Source: Candidatus Magnetocorallium paracelense (lineage in GTDB: Bacteria; Nitrospirota; Thermodesulfovibrionia; Thermodesulfovibrionales; Magnetobacteriaceae). Taken from it: DNA of 64,000 nt. The DNA lies in NCBI GenBank assembly GCA_029001845.1, contig JAREWP010000063.1, forward strand, positions 1-64,000, given 5' to 3'. The position numbers were made by a program, and so were the translations under genes. Below are positions 26,886 to 37,200 of the stretch, in pieces. The first letter of the stretch is position 1. Every line of letters begins with the position of its first letter. The notes under the pieces are model-generated. The model made no database searches, had not been told where the DNA came from, and was given only the letters and a program-made list of their open reading frames with translations.

Positions 26886-27214
26886 GCCTATATAGGGGGG
26901 CCGGCGTCAAATGGAGACCATTTCAAACCCGGGGGGAATCCACCGAAAACAAAACTATCAGACAGCCGATTACTTGGGGAATTACTGGTGACAGGGTGAA
27001 AACTTAATTGTTCTTATTCTTTGCTGTTTAAATTATCCTTAAAAAACAGCAGTCAGCTATCAGCGGTCAGCCTTCAGCACCAGCCTTATGTTTCTGGCGC
27101 CTTGGGGGGGGGAATGTCTTTTCCCCCTTTTCCCTATTTTTCCATATGTATACTATACAATATAGTGTACAGTCTCTTAAACCGGGCGTCGACTGATATA
27201 AAAGTTAAAGCAGC
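26886..27214. other. spacer with R1 fragment
   Basis: No gene recognised. A truncated R1 left arm (27041-27079) and a run of G at 27101-27112 next to CTTTTCCCCC are seen. The next gene has no clear ribosome site in this spacer. Confidence 0.5.
27041..27079. repeat. R1 left-arm fragment
   Basis: AAAAAACAGCAGTCAGCTAT plus CAGCGGTCAGCCTTCAGC, identical to the left end of R1 copy 3; the rest of the element is missing. Confidence 0.75.
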
Positions 27215-27952
27215 GTGAAATATCGTTTTTTAAAAAGAGCCCTTCTTCCAGGAAGCTGCAAAACATTCAACCGGAAAATCCGCGGATATAATTTTTATAT
27301 CGCTATTCTTAAGTTGCTGTCTGAAAGGCTATTTTCATCTTTTGTGGAAAGCAGCGTCAATTTGTCGGATACAGACAAGGACGGTGTAATAGATGAATGG
27401 GATGAATGCCCTGATTCAAGAATTGGGACCACAGTTGACAGCAATGGTTGCCCACGCGCATCTGATGAATGTTATACCGACATTAACCCCGCCGGGACAT
27501 GCGCTGATTCTGACCTTGACGGGGTGATAGACATGTGGGATGAATGTAACACGCAGACTCTGACATGCCCGTTTGTGTTCAGTAACGGTTGTTCCGTCTG
27601 TGCCGAAGCCGAACAGGATGAAAACAACAATATACATATACCGGTGCTTTTCGTAGACAAAGAGGGTCTCTTTGGAGCTGTGTATATATGGGCGGATTTG
27701 GAGTTTTTCGGGCTTTTGGAGGGATACCGATATTATAAACTCACCCGGTATGGCAAGACATCCGGCAGCGGCGAAGAGTGCATTGATGCTACGCTTACCG
27801 AGGATCTCAATATCTATTTGCCGGCACAGAGGCGGCCTGGTTTATCAGGTGGAGCTTGTTATGACTTTCATGTGAAGTATATCTTTGCCGGATATGATGA
27901 TGGCAGTCCTATTTTTCGATGGACAATACCCTATGAATTTGTGTGTTATTAA
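27215..27952 (+). CDS. protein with thrombospondin type 3-like calcium-binding repeats, possibly 5' truncated
   Basis: 245 residues as read from a GTG that has no good ribosome site. Two aspartate-rich TSP3-type repeats, DTDKDGVIDEWDECPDS (about 52-68) and DSDLDGVIDMWDEC (about 98-111), should bind calcium, and cysteines around them probably form disulfides, so the protein is extracytoplasmic. The C-terminal 120 residues (VYIWADLEFFG to FRWTIPYEFVCY) match nothing I know. The first 50 residues are basic and unlike a signal peptide. Repeat debris lies just upstream, so the original 5' end, with its signal peptide, may have been lost; this could be a pseudogene. Confidence 0.55.
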   Translation: MKYRFLKRALLPGSCKTFNRKIRGYNFYIAILKLLSERLFSSFVESSVNLSDTDKDGVIDEWDECPDSRIGTTVDSNGCPRASDECYTDINPAGTCADSDLDGVIDMWDECNTQTLTCPFVFSNGCSVCAEAEQDENNNIHIPVLFVDKEGLFGAVYIWADLEFFGLLEGYRYYKLTRYGKTSGSGEECIDATLTEDLNIYLPAQRRPGLSGGACYDFHVKYIFAGYDDGSPIFRWTIPYEFVCY

Positions 27953-28313
27953 GGTGGGGTAACATATGGCGAAGGTTAGTGCTCAGTTAGTGCCTGCTTC
28001 AAGCAGATGAGTTACAAAACTGTGTTTTAAGGTGCTTCTAATGAAACCTAAGAACCAGAGCAAATCAATCTTTCACAAAAAACTCTCTAACAATATATTT
28101 GCTATAGAATACTTATAAGACTGACAATCTCTGAATATGTAGTCCAAAGATTAAAATACATTATTATACGGCTTTAGTTTGTTAGCTGTAATTCAGACAC
28201 TATCTATAGCCACGACGGTGGCCTCAAAATAAAATATTATGCTATACTGCATTTTTCACAACCCATCCTGACAGAACAAACCTTTTCTATATGATAATTT
28301 TTATGGAGGAATT
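27953..28313. other. spacer without gene
   Basis: 361 bp with no supported gene. The only feature noted is the ribosome binding site (ATGGAGGAATT) of the following broken HU gene. Confidence 0.5.
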
Positions 28314-28455
28314 ATGACTAAGGCAGAGCTTGTTGACAGAATCTCGACAGAGGCTGATGTAACAAAAGCGGATGCTGAAAAAGCACTGAAAGCTCTACTG
28401 ACACCATTACAGAGACTCTCAAAAACGGAAACAGTATAACCTTAATACTGCACTA
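28314..28455 (+). pseudogene. HU-family DNA-binding protein gene, frameshifted and truncated
   Basis: An ATG after GGAGGAATT opens MTKAELVDRISTEADVTKAD..EKALKALL, unmistakably the HU N-terminal helices. Then the frame shifts: the expected continuation DTITETLKNGNSITLI is present in another frame, and the original frame stops at 28439. After ITLI the sequence no longer matches HU, so the DNA-binding arm half is missing. One indel plus loss of the 3' half makes it a dead gene, unless the 41-residue remnant is used. Confidence 0.85.
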
Positions 28456-28496
28456 TATTTTCTTCAGTCCTAATTACAAAAAACGAGGTGAAAACG

Positions 28497-29297
28497 ATGC
28501 TCAAACCCAATGATTTTTTTGACTTTAGCAACTTCGTTCACAAGGAGATTTTTGCCGGTTCCGATTTTGTTTGGGAAGCTTTGGGTAAGTTAAAACAATA
28601 CATAGGCGATACACTTAGGCCAAACCTCTTTTCAGGCGCCGGCAAGGGCCTGCTAACAATACCGGAAACCTGTGTGCTATATGACGATTCGATTATATAT
28701 GAAGATTTCGATTTTCATTTAGGTGACGCACTAAAGGGAGAACTGAAAATTTATTATAAAGGAGAGGAATTAAAGGGAGCTTCTCTTATCTGTAAAGGTT
28801 CGGCCTTTGCAGGCAGTAGAATATATATAGGCCGGGGCAGTATAGTGGAGCCCGGAGCAATGATTAAAGAACCGACTATCATTGGCGACAACTGCGAGAT
28901 ACGCCAGGGCGCCTATATCCGAGGGGGATGTATCATCGGGAATAAATGCGTAGCAGGACACACCACTGAGATGAAGAACGCTATAATGCTAGATGATGCA
29001 AAGGCCGGGCATTTTGCCTATATAGGGGACAGTATACTGGGAAATAATGTCAACCTCGGCGCCGGAACTAAAATTGCAAATCTTACGTTTATGAAACAAG
29101 AGATAACCCTCAGAATAAAAGGGGCTGTTTATAAAACAGGCATGAGAAAATTCGGCGCGATTCTCGGCGATAATGTAAATACAGGTTGTAATTCGGTTAC
29201 CAGTCCGGGAACGTTGGCAGGACGAGACTCTGTAATTTTCCCCTGTATAAATGTAAAAGGAGGGTTTTACGAAAAACGCAGCATTATCAGAGAGTGA
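28497..29297 (+). CDS. left-handed beta-helix (hexapeptide repeat) sugar nucleotidyltransferase-like protein
   Basis: 266 residues. After an unusual N-terminal region (about 1-95, FVHKEIFAGSDFVWEALGKL) come many hexapeptide repeats from about 100 to 250 (RIYIGRGSIVEPGAMIKEPTI cut here, then CEIRQGAYIRGGCIIGNKC, SILGNNVNLGAGTKIAN). This resembles the C-terminal acyltransferase domain of GlmU and the C-terminal part of UDP-sugar pyrophosphorylase-like proteins. The nucleotidyltransferase Rossmann domain is absent, so only an acyltransferase or a structural role is expected. The ATG at 28497 is preferred to the upstream GTG because GAGGTG is its ribosome site. Function within nucleotide-sugar or cell-envelope synthesis is inferred from family only. 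Confidence 0.75.
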   Translation: MLKPNDFFDFSNFVHKEIFAGSDFVWEALGKLKQYIGDTLRPNLFSGAGKGLLTIPETCVLYDDSIIYEDFDFHLGDALKGELKIYYKGEELKGASLICKGSAFAGSRIYIGRGSIVEPGAMIKEPTIIGDNCEIRQGAYIRGGCIIGNKCVAGHTTEMKNAIMLDDAKAGHFAYIGDSILGNNVNLGAGTKIANLTFMKQEITLRIKGAVYKTGMRKFGAILGDNVNTGCNSVTSPGTLAGRDSVIFPCINVKGGFYEKRSIIRE

Positions 29298-29394
29298 AAA
29301 GGTTTGGCTGCAATATTATCGATTCCTTCACTTTTAGCCAGTGTACTGTGACATAAGTCATGGAACTGCGTCGAATTTTATATTACTCTTATTC

Positions 29395-29541
29395 TAACTA
29401 CTACAAGGTGTATAGACTGAAGGCTGAAGATTGTCAGGTAAAGCATAGGTTATTTATAAAACTGTAACATTTTTATTGATCAACGCACAAAATTCATTTG
29501 AATTTTTACTTCAGTCTTCAGCCTAAATACCTGAGTTGTTA
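29395..29541. repeat. R2 palindromic repeat, copy 2
   Basis: TAACTACTACAAGGTGTATA at the left and CCTAAATACCTGAGTTGTTAC at the right (shown to 20 bases each), with CTGAAGGCTGAAG and CTTCAGTCTTCAG arms. It ends 5 bp before the ribosome site of the next gene. Confidence 0.85.
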
Positions 29542-29558
29542 CAATGGAGGTTCTAAAA

Positions 29559-29822
29559 ATGAACAAAACGAATTACAGGCTTTTCATCGTTCTTTTTATT
29601 GTATTTATTATCCAAACATATTTTTTACATGCACAATCTGCATTTGCAGAGAATTATGAAGGATACTATGTAAGCGCTTTGGCCGGCGGCGATAGCAGAG
29701 AACAGGTTGGAATCAATGTCTTCGATCAATCGGAGGGTATTGGCTACAGAGCAGGGGGCGCTTATTATGAATGGCATAAGATGATGAAAGGCGTTTACGG
29801 GGCCATGCTCTCTCCGTTTTAA
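29559..29822 (+). CDS. small exported protein
   Basis: 87 residues from the ATG with GGAGG upstream (29545-29549). Signal peptide: LFIVLFIVFIIQTYFLHAQSAFA (cut here), with probable cleavage after AFA near residue 30, leaving about 57 residues. The mature part (EGYYVSALAGGDSREQVG) resembles no family I know and ends abruptly with MLSPF, so it may be a remnant of a longer outer-membrane-type protein. It lies 71 bp before the YD-repeat gene on the same strand and may be cotranscribed with it. Confidence 0.55.
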   Translation: MNKTNYRLFIVLFIVFIIQTYFLHAQSAFAENYEGYYVSALAGGDSREQVGINVFDQSEGIGYRAGGAYYEWHKMMKGVYGAMLSPF

Positions 29823-29893
29823 GACGAGATCCTTCCAGGAGCTTATTTCCACAGGTCTTGTATTCAAAAATATTTTATATTCAGGAGGTCAAA

Positions 29894-30460
29894 ATGAGAT
29901 ATTCACTTTTTCTCTGTTTCGTTACGATTCTGATATTAACGGTTCCGATAACTGCCATAACAGCGGAAGTCAACTACTCTTACGACAATGCAGGTAGATT
30001 AATCAGAGCCGATTATGGCGACAAGGTCATTACTTACACTTATGATAATAACGGTAACCTTTTATTGAAAAAGATATCGAATAAAATGATTATCGAAGAA
30101 TACAGTGAGGATATTTCTTATGTCGGTTCCTGGAAGAACATCTCCTGCGACGCTTGCAGCGGAGGTTCGCTGAAATACTCGGATGAAGCTGGCGCATGGG
30201 CCGGATTAAGGTTTTACGGGACCGATATTATCTGGATTTACACAAAGGCTGACTTGACCGGTATTGCGAATATCTATATAGACAACATATTGCACGACAC
30301 AATCGACCTCTATTCCGAGGAGTTTCAATACGGATCGTCTACAGTAATAAGCGGACTGGATCTCGCTTGGCACACAATCAGGATAGAAGTAACGGGGACA
30401 AAAAAGGAGGTCTCCAAAAGTACTTATATTACTATAGACGCCTTTGAGGTACTGGAGTAG
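29894..30460 (+). CDS. exported YD-repeat protein with beta-sandwich domain
   Basis: 188 residues from the ATG that follows CAGGAGGTCAAA (an upstream in-frame ATG lacks a ribosome site). Signal peptide MRYSLFLCFVTILILTVP.. ends near TAEV (residue 25). One and a half RHS/YD repeats follow (YSYDNAGRLIRADY, YTYDNNGNLLLKK), then a C-terminal domain of about 110 residues (WKNISCDACSGGSLKYSD to TIDAFEVLE) with the look of a galactose-binding-type beta-sandwich. RHS proteins normally carry dozens of repeats; here a single pair suggests either a small binding protein or a shrunken RHS gene. R1 copy 4 follows 27 bp after its stop. Confidence 0.75.
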   Translation: MRYSLFLCFVTILILTVPITAITAEVNYSYDNAGRLIRADYGDKVITYTYDNNGNLLLKKISNKMIIEEYSEDISYVGSWKNISCDACSGGSLKYSDEAGAWAGLRFYGTDIIWIYTKADLTGIANIYIDNILHDTIDLYSEEFQYGSSTVISGLDLAWHTIRIEVTGTKKEVSKSTYITIDAFEVLE

Positions 30461-30841
30461 TCACTGTAAAAGAGATTATAATGATCTTAAAAAAAGCATT
30501 TAGCAGTCAGCTATCAGCTTTTTAATTGTAACACTTTACAGTTAAAACACATTCATCCATAAGGCGAAGCTTATTATTGGCATAACATCAATGTATTCCC
30601 TGGCTGAAGGCTAACCGCTGATAGCTGACTGCTGTTTTTAAGATTATATCTATCATTTTATCCTCGCCAACCCCAGGACAAAGACCATTCCAATCGAACA
30701 AACCATCCCCTTATCCCAGACCAGCAAATTCCGGTGAAAAATAGTTACTGTTTATTTATATTGAGAAAATAAGCTAAAATAACAGAATTATTTTCGGCTT
30801 ATTTTCGCCGACCTGATTTTTTTAAAAGGAGTTTTGTCTAT
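30461..30841. other. spacer dominated by R1 copy 4
   Basis: No gene apart from the repeat at 30488-30640. Directly upstream of the next gene is AAAAGGAG at about 30825, its ribosome site. Confidence 0.6.
30488..30640. repeat. R1 palindromic repeat, copy 4
   Basis: AAAAAAGCATTTAGCAGTCA left arm and GATAGCTGACTGCTGTTTTT right arm, with core GCTTATTATTGGCATAACAT. Orientation is opposite to copies 1-3. Confidence 0.85.
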
Positions 30842-31417
30842 ATGGACTATGCCGCCATATTCGGAAAATTTCTGACATTTCCTTTAATTTTTCTTGCATT
30901 GATATTCTTGCTGAAAAGAGAAATAAGGTCATTACTTTACAGAGCGACCGAGTATTTCGACAGACAACACTCGACAACCGACATTCCAAAAAAAATTGAA
31001 GAGCTGCTAAAACTTATAAATTCCACTGAAGTGCCTTTTCTTAGAGAGGATGATGAAGAATCCGAGCACGTGGGTAAACTTCCTGAAGGAAGATTCACAA
31101 AGCTTACCCAAATATCGCCTCAGGCGGCTATCGTAGAGTCGTGGATAGATGTTGAGCTTGCTTTGTTCGATCTTGGGAAATTCAAGGGATTACCAGGTAA
31201 AATGACATCAAAAGATATTGCCGATAATCTCGAAAAGAGCGGTGTATTAAAGCCTGTAGAGAAGCAAATAATCGATGAACTCAGATATATTTCGGAACAG
31301 ATAAGACTTAAGGAAAAGCGCGGCTATGTCAGTTCCCACGCCATTGCTTACAGAAGCATATTTCTTCGAATAACGGCGTCGCCCGATCAAATCAGGGCCA
31401 TAGAACAGGCGAAGTGA
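30842..31417 (+). CDS. membrane-anchored protein of unknown function
   Basis: 191 residues with one N-terminal transmembrane helix (FLTFPLIFLALIFLL, residues 10-24) and a cytoplasmic rest rich in charged helices (for example WIDVELALFDLGKFKGL near residue 105 and VEKQIIDELRYISEQIRLKEK near 141). The helical pattern resembles the DUF4145-type proteins found beside nucleic-acid enzymes, but the match is too weak to name. Clear ribosome site AAAAGGAG at good spacing. It stands alone between R1 copy 4 and a convergent GGDEF-EAL gene. Confidence 0.7.
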   Translation: MDYAAIFGKFLTFPLIFLALIFLLKREIRSLLYRATEYFDRQHSTTDIPKKIEELLKLINSTEVPFLREDDEESEHVGKLPEGRFTKLTQISPQAAIVESWIDVELALFDLGKFKGLPGKMTSKDIADNLEKSGVLKPVEKQIIDELRYISEQIRLKEKRGYVSSHAIAYRSIFLRITASPDQIRAIEQAK

Positions 31418-31514
31418 GCATATGGAATAACGAATATCGAACTTCGTTATTATACATCTGAAATCTCAATGTCAAAAACTTTCGAGCGTTCTATTTAACA
31501 GCCCTGACCTAAAC

Positions 31515-33941
31515 TCAGTCCCCATCGTTCAAGGTCTCTTCTTTTAAATATTCCGTACATTTGTCGGCCTGCAAAGGGATACTGAATAAATATCCCTGCA
31601 CTGTCTCGCATCCCATGAATCGCAACAGTTCGAGCTGATTTTGCGTCTCAACGCCTTCGGCGACTATTTTCATCTGAAGTGCGCGCCCCATCTCGATAAT
31701 TGTACGCACAATATTTTTCAGGCCATCGTCTATCGTAATATCTTTTATAAATTCCTGGGCTATTTTTAACTCGGATATCAACTTTTTGCCTCGTAAGTCG
31801 GCAAGAGATCTGAGAGAAGAGTATGCTGTACCGAAGTCATCGATAGAGAGCTTCACTCCCATAGAATTTAACTCCCGCAGCTTGACAATAAACTGATCAT
31901 TTTCCTTTCCCTCCTCCGGTCTGGCGATATTTTCCGTAAGCTCAAGCTTTAAAAACCCCGGTCGCAGCTCTGAGGCGGTTAAGGCAGTGCTCACACTGTC
32001 TATCAACCGTTTGCTTCTGAAATGTCTACCCGATATATTTACAGCGATAATGATTGGAGGCAGTCCCATGTCCTGCCAGATTTTGTTTTGCCTGCACGCC
32101 GTTTTAAGCACCCACTCGCTAATCGGCACGATAAGTCCGCTGTCCTCTGCTATAAGGATGAATTCCTTGGGAGAGAGATACTCAATCTTCTCGTTGTTGT
32201 TTTTATCCGACTGCCTCCATCTTATTAACGCTTCTACGCATACTGTTTTTGCAGGGTTATTGGAGTATTTATCCATCCCTGAATTTCCATGGGGGGCGAC
32301 AGCCTTACCTTCGAAGAAACTCAGCTCCTTGAAGTTTGAAACCATTCCTTTGAAGTGTGCTTCATTTATCAGTTCAGGAGGAAGATGGTATACCTGCTTC
32401 AGGTTCATATCTCCTAAAAAATACTCTCCAAAAAAAGCTTCCTGCGGCATTTTTATCAAAGTTGCAAAGTCTCTGGCTCTCTGAGGATGGAGGGCGTAAA
32501 AATCTCTGTTTTCCCTGTTGTAAATAATCACCGAATGATCCGGAAAAAAGGCGGGCACGCTGATTTGGGGCTGATAAAAGAGTTCGAATTCATCGTTTTC
32601 AAGAGCCTGTCGCAGCTTTTCCTCGGTTTTAAGTCTCAGATTTACACGTACATCCATCTCGAATTCAAAAAATTTATAACGATTACGACCGCTCTCTTTT
32701 GCTCCATACATAGCGATGTCTGCTTTTTTAATAAGCTCCTCTTCGCTATCGGCGCTTTTGGGATATAGAGAAATCCCGATACTTGTAGATATAAATTTAT
32801 TTTCATCTTTTATAAGAAAGGGCTTCCCTATTTCTTTCAGGATTTTTTCTGCAATAGGTACGGCATCATGGTCGTCATTAATAGCTTCCAGTAAAATAAT
32901 AAATTCATCGCCGCCAAGTCTGGCTACTGTGTCTGTTTCGCGTACACTCCTTTTCAGCCTTTCCGCTACAAGTTTCAGAAGTTCGTCTCCGGAACTGTGC
33001 CCCATTGTATCGTTGATTGCCTTAAAACCGTCAAGATCAAGAAAGAGTAAGGCAAGCCTGTCTTCCTCGCGACGACATCTTTTTAATGCCTCCTTTAATC
33101 TGTCCATCAAAAGCGTGCGGTTGGGAAGCCCTGTGAGTTCATCGAAATGAGCAAGTTTCCTGATATACTCTTCCCACTCCTTATGCTTTGTAATGTTTGT
33201 GCCAAAAGTGATCGTACCTATAATCTCATCGTTTTCATTTCGCCAGGGTTTAATCATGGTTGACTGACAGGACTTCTCTCCGCCATTCCCTATGTAACAT
33301 TCTTCAGTCCAGATCGGCTTCCCTGTTTTTATTACGCTCTCCTCTTTCGTACGGATTTGAACCGAGAGGTCGGAGTCGATGAGCTGGCTATCGGTTTTTC
33401 CAATAATCTCATTGGAGGGCAAACCGAAAAAATCAGCCTTTGTGTCGTTAACAGTATCGTATTCGTGGCGGAGGTTTTTAAAACTGATGGATATGGGGTT
33501 ATCTTCCAGAACGGACTGAAATTGTTTTGTTATTCCTAATATCCTGTCAGACGCTTTTTTGCGTCTCGTTACATCTATCATACACAGGAACAGTCCGATT
33601 ATTCTATTATCGGGATCGTTAACCGGCTGAAGACTGTAATCGCAATAGATGACTTTGTCCTCTGATTTTCCGGGATATACGAAGGGCTTTTCATAATCGG
33701 TGCATGTGTCACCATTGGCTGCGTTTTTTTTGAAAACAGCCTCCCTCTCTTTGTCAGGATAGAGGTCGAAAAAATTCTTGCCGACATAAGACTCCTCACT
33801 CCTGTTATCGGCTTCCGCGAATGCCTTATTTACCTTAATAAAATTAAAATCCCTGTCCAATAAAGCAAGCATGAGGTGGGATGTTGTAAAAAAAGCTTTA
33901 CATATATATTCGTCCCCTGATATGGTTTGTTCTTTATGCAT
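31515..33941 (-). CDS. PAS-PAS-GGDEF-EAL c-di-GMP turnover protein with an insertion in EAL
   Basis: 808 residues, no transmembrane helix. Two PAS domains (about 10-130 and 140-260), a GGDEF domain with the intact active-site loop RLGGDEF (about 342), and an EAL domain. In EAL, the signature strand YQPQIS (about 457) should be followed some 15 residues later by EAL; here EALIRW is at about 570, so roughly 95-100 extra residues sit between (PAFFPDHSVIIYNREN to YSNNPAKTV). Other phosphodiesterase residues are present: NISGRHF, ELTENIARP, IDDFGTAYSSL, VAEGVE. Both diguanylate cyclase and phosphodiesterase activities are possible. No clear ribosome site precedes the ATG. It is monocistronic and convergent with the gene before it. 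Confidence 0.92.
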   Translation of the reverse strand: MHKEQTISGDEYICKAFFTTSHLMLALLDRDFNFIKVNKAFAEADNRSEESYVGKNFFDLYPDKEREAVFKKNAANGDTCTDYEKPFVYPGKSEDKVIYCDYSLQPVNDPDNRIIGLFLCMIDVTRRKKASDRILGITKQFQSVLEDNPISISFKNLRHEYDTVNDTKADFFGLPSNEIIGKTDSQLIDSDLSVQIRTKEESVIKTGKPIWTEECYIGNGGEKSCQSTMIKPWRNENDEIIGTITFGTNITKHKEWEEYIRKLAHFDELTGLPNRTLLMDRLKEALKRCRREEDRLALLFLDLDGFKAINDTMGHSSGDELLKLVAERLKRSVRETDTVARLGGDEFIILLEAINDDHDAVPIAEKILKEIGKPFLIKDENKFISTSIGISLYPKSADSEEELIKKADIAMYGAKESGRNRYKFFEFEMDVRVNLRLKTEEKLRQALENDEFELFYQPQISVPAFFPDHSVIIYNRENRDFYALHPQRARDFATLIKMPQEAFFGEYFLGDMNLKQVYHLPPELINEAHFKGMVSNFKELSFFEGKAVAPHGNSGMDKYSNNPAKTVCVEALIRWRQSDKNNNEKIEYLSPKEFILIAEDSGLIVPISEWVLKTACRQNKIWQDMGLPPIIIAVNISGRHFRSKRLIDSVSTALTASELRPGFLKLELTENIARPEEGKENDQFIVKLRELNSMGVKLSIDDFGTAYSSLRSLADLRGKKLISELKIAQEFIKDITIDDGLKNIVRTIIEMGRALQMKIVAEGVETQNQLELLRFMGCETVQGYLFSIPLQADKCTEYLKEETLNDGD

Positions 33942-34224
33942 GTCGTCTGATGATTTAAAAAGCAGGCATTTTGTTCAGCCTCTGTTTTTCATAGTTCAGT
34001 TGTTTTTTTATATGGTCAGGCAGAATTAATAAGTGCCCTTAAATATATAGAATTTACATTAATTTAGTAAAGAGGTATAAAGTGTTAAGACACAAAAGAT
34101 GGAATATAAAAAATCGTGTCATTTTATTTAACAGCCTCTATCTGCTATACTATCCTCTCCATCCTTGGGGAACTTCAAAAACAAATACACCTGGAATAAA
34201 AAAGCTTATAAAAAGGAGTGTAAT

Positions 34225-37200
34225 GTGACGAGTAAAATTAATGACGACCTTATTCAGGATATAGTAAAGGCAAGGCTTACATCGCCTCATAGTGTTCTGG
34301 GACATCATTATAACAGCTCTGACAACTCCCTGTTTATACGGGCATTTATTCCTTATGCAGAGACTATCACTGTCCTTATGGGGGATAAAGAGAAGACCGT
34401 TACAAAATACCCGATGAAAAGAGTGCATGAAGAAGGTCTGTTCGAGGCTGTTCTCGACGGTTATAAAGGGGATGTGAAATATAAATTCGAAGTAGAAGAA
34501 GAGGGAGGCGGCAGTTATTCCGTTAATGATCCCTATGCCTTTACGGATTCTTTGTTTTCAGATAAAGATATCGAGACCTTTAAAAGGGGAGATTGCTTCG
34601 ATATTTACAGGAAACTGGGTTCCCACCTATATACTTACACCAACGTAAGGGGAGTCAACTTTTCCCTGTGGGCTCCCGGCGCTTCCAGGGTGAGTGTCGT
34701 GGGATCCTTCAACAGATGGGACGGCAGACGTCATCAAATGAGACTTCTTGGCGATTCGGGCATATGGGAGATATTCATTCCCGATCTGGTCGAAGGAGAC
34801 CTTTATAAATATGAGATTAAAACCGAAGGTGGAGACGTCTTTTTAAAGACAGATCCGTATGCTTTTCTTATCGAGCCCTGTCCCAATACTGCCGCTATTG
34901 TATCCAACCTATCGGATTATAAATGGAATGACAGCGAATGGATATCCAAAAATAACGGAATAACCGGCTGGAAGCTCCCGTTATCCGTTTACGATCTCGA
35001 TCTGAAAAACTGCGGAACCGCTGAAAACGTAAAGGAATTTACTCCTGAAAGATTTAGTGAAATAACAGAAAGAATCCTGCCTGTCATTAAGGAAAAAAAT
35101 TATACCCATATAGCGCTTTCGCCAACAGGAATACCGATAGATATACATGCCGGCATATATTCGATTAACTCTCGCAACGGAAGCCCCGACGATTTTAAAG
35201 CTTTTGTAGACAGTTGTCATTTGGCGGGAATCGGAGTCATCATAGATTGGCCTCCTTCGGCGATAAAGGGAACAGCTCGGGAACTCTCTTTTTTAGACGG
35301 GACGCCTTTATATGAAAAAGAGGGACATTCAGACAGGAGCGGTTTTGAGTTTAATTACGAACAAAATGAGGTAAGCTCCTTTTTGCTTTCAAATGCCGCT
35401 TACTGGAGAGATATTTTTCACGTAGATGCTTTACGAACCGACTCTTTGGCGTCGGACCTCTTTGTAAATGCAGTCAATCGCAGGGGCGAAGAATTCAACC
35501 CCATACACATGCTTGTACGTGATTACAACCCCAAAGAATCGCTTAGAAGCGAAGATAAAAAAGGTCTGATAAAGTACGGCCATAAAAATCCGCATTCCGT
35601 TCTTGGTATCCATTACCTTGATAAAATTAACTCCATGGTGATAAGGGCTTTCATCCCCGATACGGAGCATATGTATGTGATCGATGATATAAGAGATCAT
35701 ATTATATATGAGATGACCTCAGTCGACGATACAGGTATATATGAGTCAATCATTCCGGGCGGCTACCGTAACCTGAAATACCGTTTGCATGCAGTAGAGA
35801 AAGAGGGCGCCCCATTTACAATTCACGATCCCTATTCAGTAACGGACGTGATGCTGAGTGAGTTTGACAGGCATCTCTTCGCCCAGGGAAATCACTACAG
35901 AATTTTCGAAAAATTTGGAGCCCATAAAAAAGCGTACAAAGATATCCAAGGAGTCCACTTCTCTGTATGGGCGCCCAATGCAAAACGAGTGAGCCTTGTC
36001 GGTCCCTTTAATAAATGGGACGGCAGACGCCATCAAATGAGGCTTCTCGGGGCAGGCGGCATATGGGAGATATTCGTGCCGGGACTTTGCGAAGGCGATC
36101 TCTATAAGTATGAAATTATGGCTCAAAACGGTGATATATTTCTCAAGACCGATCCCTTCGCTTTTTATACGGAAGTCCCCCCCAATACGGCGAGCATCGT
36201 ACAGGATGTAACAGGGAAATATGAGTGGAAAGATTCGGAATGGATAGAAAAAAGAAGTAAAACCAATAATTGGGAGAGACCTGTTTCGATCTATGAGGTT
36301 CACCCCGGATCGTGGCAAAAGGGTCCTGACAATAGATTTTTAACATACAGAGAGCTTGCCGACAGGCTCATCCCCTATGTAAAGGATATGGGATTTACAC
36401 ATATAGAATTAATGCCCATTGCAGAGCATCCTTACGATCCCTCATGGGGCTATCAGGTAACCAATTTTTATGCGCCCACATCGAGATTCGGCAAGCCTGA
36501 GGACCTTATGGAATTTATCGACAGATGTCACCAAAACGATATAGGAGTGATTTTGGACTGGGTTACCGCGCACTTTCCCAAAGACGCTTTTGCCCTTGCC
36601 TGGTTCGACGGAACGTCTCTTTACGAACACTCCGATCCAAGACAGGGCGAACACAGAGACTGGGGAACTCTGATTTTTAATTATGGAAGGCATGAGATCG
36701 AAAATTTCTTGATATCCAATGCTCTTTTTTGGTTGGAAAAGTATCATTTCGACGGTTTAAGAGTAGACGCCGTAGCATCTATGCTCTATCTTGATTATTC
36801 CAGATCCGAAGGGGACTGGATTCCCAACAAATACGGGGGCAGAGAAAACCTGGACGCCATAGAGTTTCTGAAACATACAAATTACCTTGTTCACAAAGAG
36901 ATTCCCGGTGTAATGATGATTGCAGAGGAATCGACATCCTGGCCGGGAGTGACGAAACCCCTTGAACATGGCGGCCTGGGTTTTGGTTTTAAGTGGAATA
37001 TGGGATGGATGCACGATACTTTATATTATATGAGCAAAGACCCGGTCCATAGAAAATACCATCATAAAAATCTGACCTTCGGGATACTTTACGCATTCAG
37101 CGAAAATTTTGTTCTCTCTCTCTCCCATGACGAAGTAGTGCATTTAAAGGGATCGTTGTTAAAAAAGATGTCCGGCGACGACAGTCAGAAATTCGCTAAT

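Noticed and set aside
26886-27040. Transposase remnant before the TSP3 gene
   Set aside because: Some GC-rich phrases look foreign but no transposase residues could be read.
27021-27218. 65-residue frame before the TSP3 protein
   Set aside because: It consists largely of an R1 fragment and low-complexity DNA.
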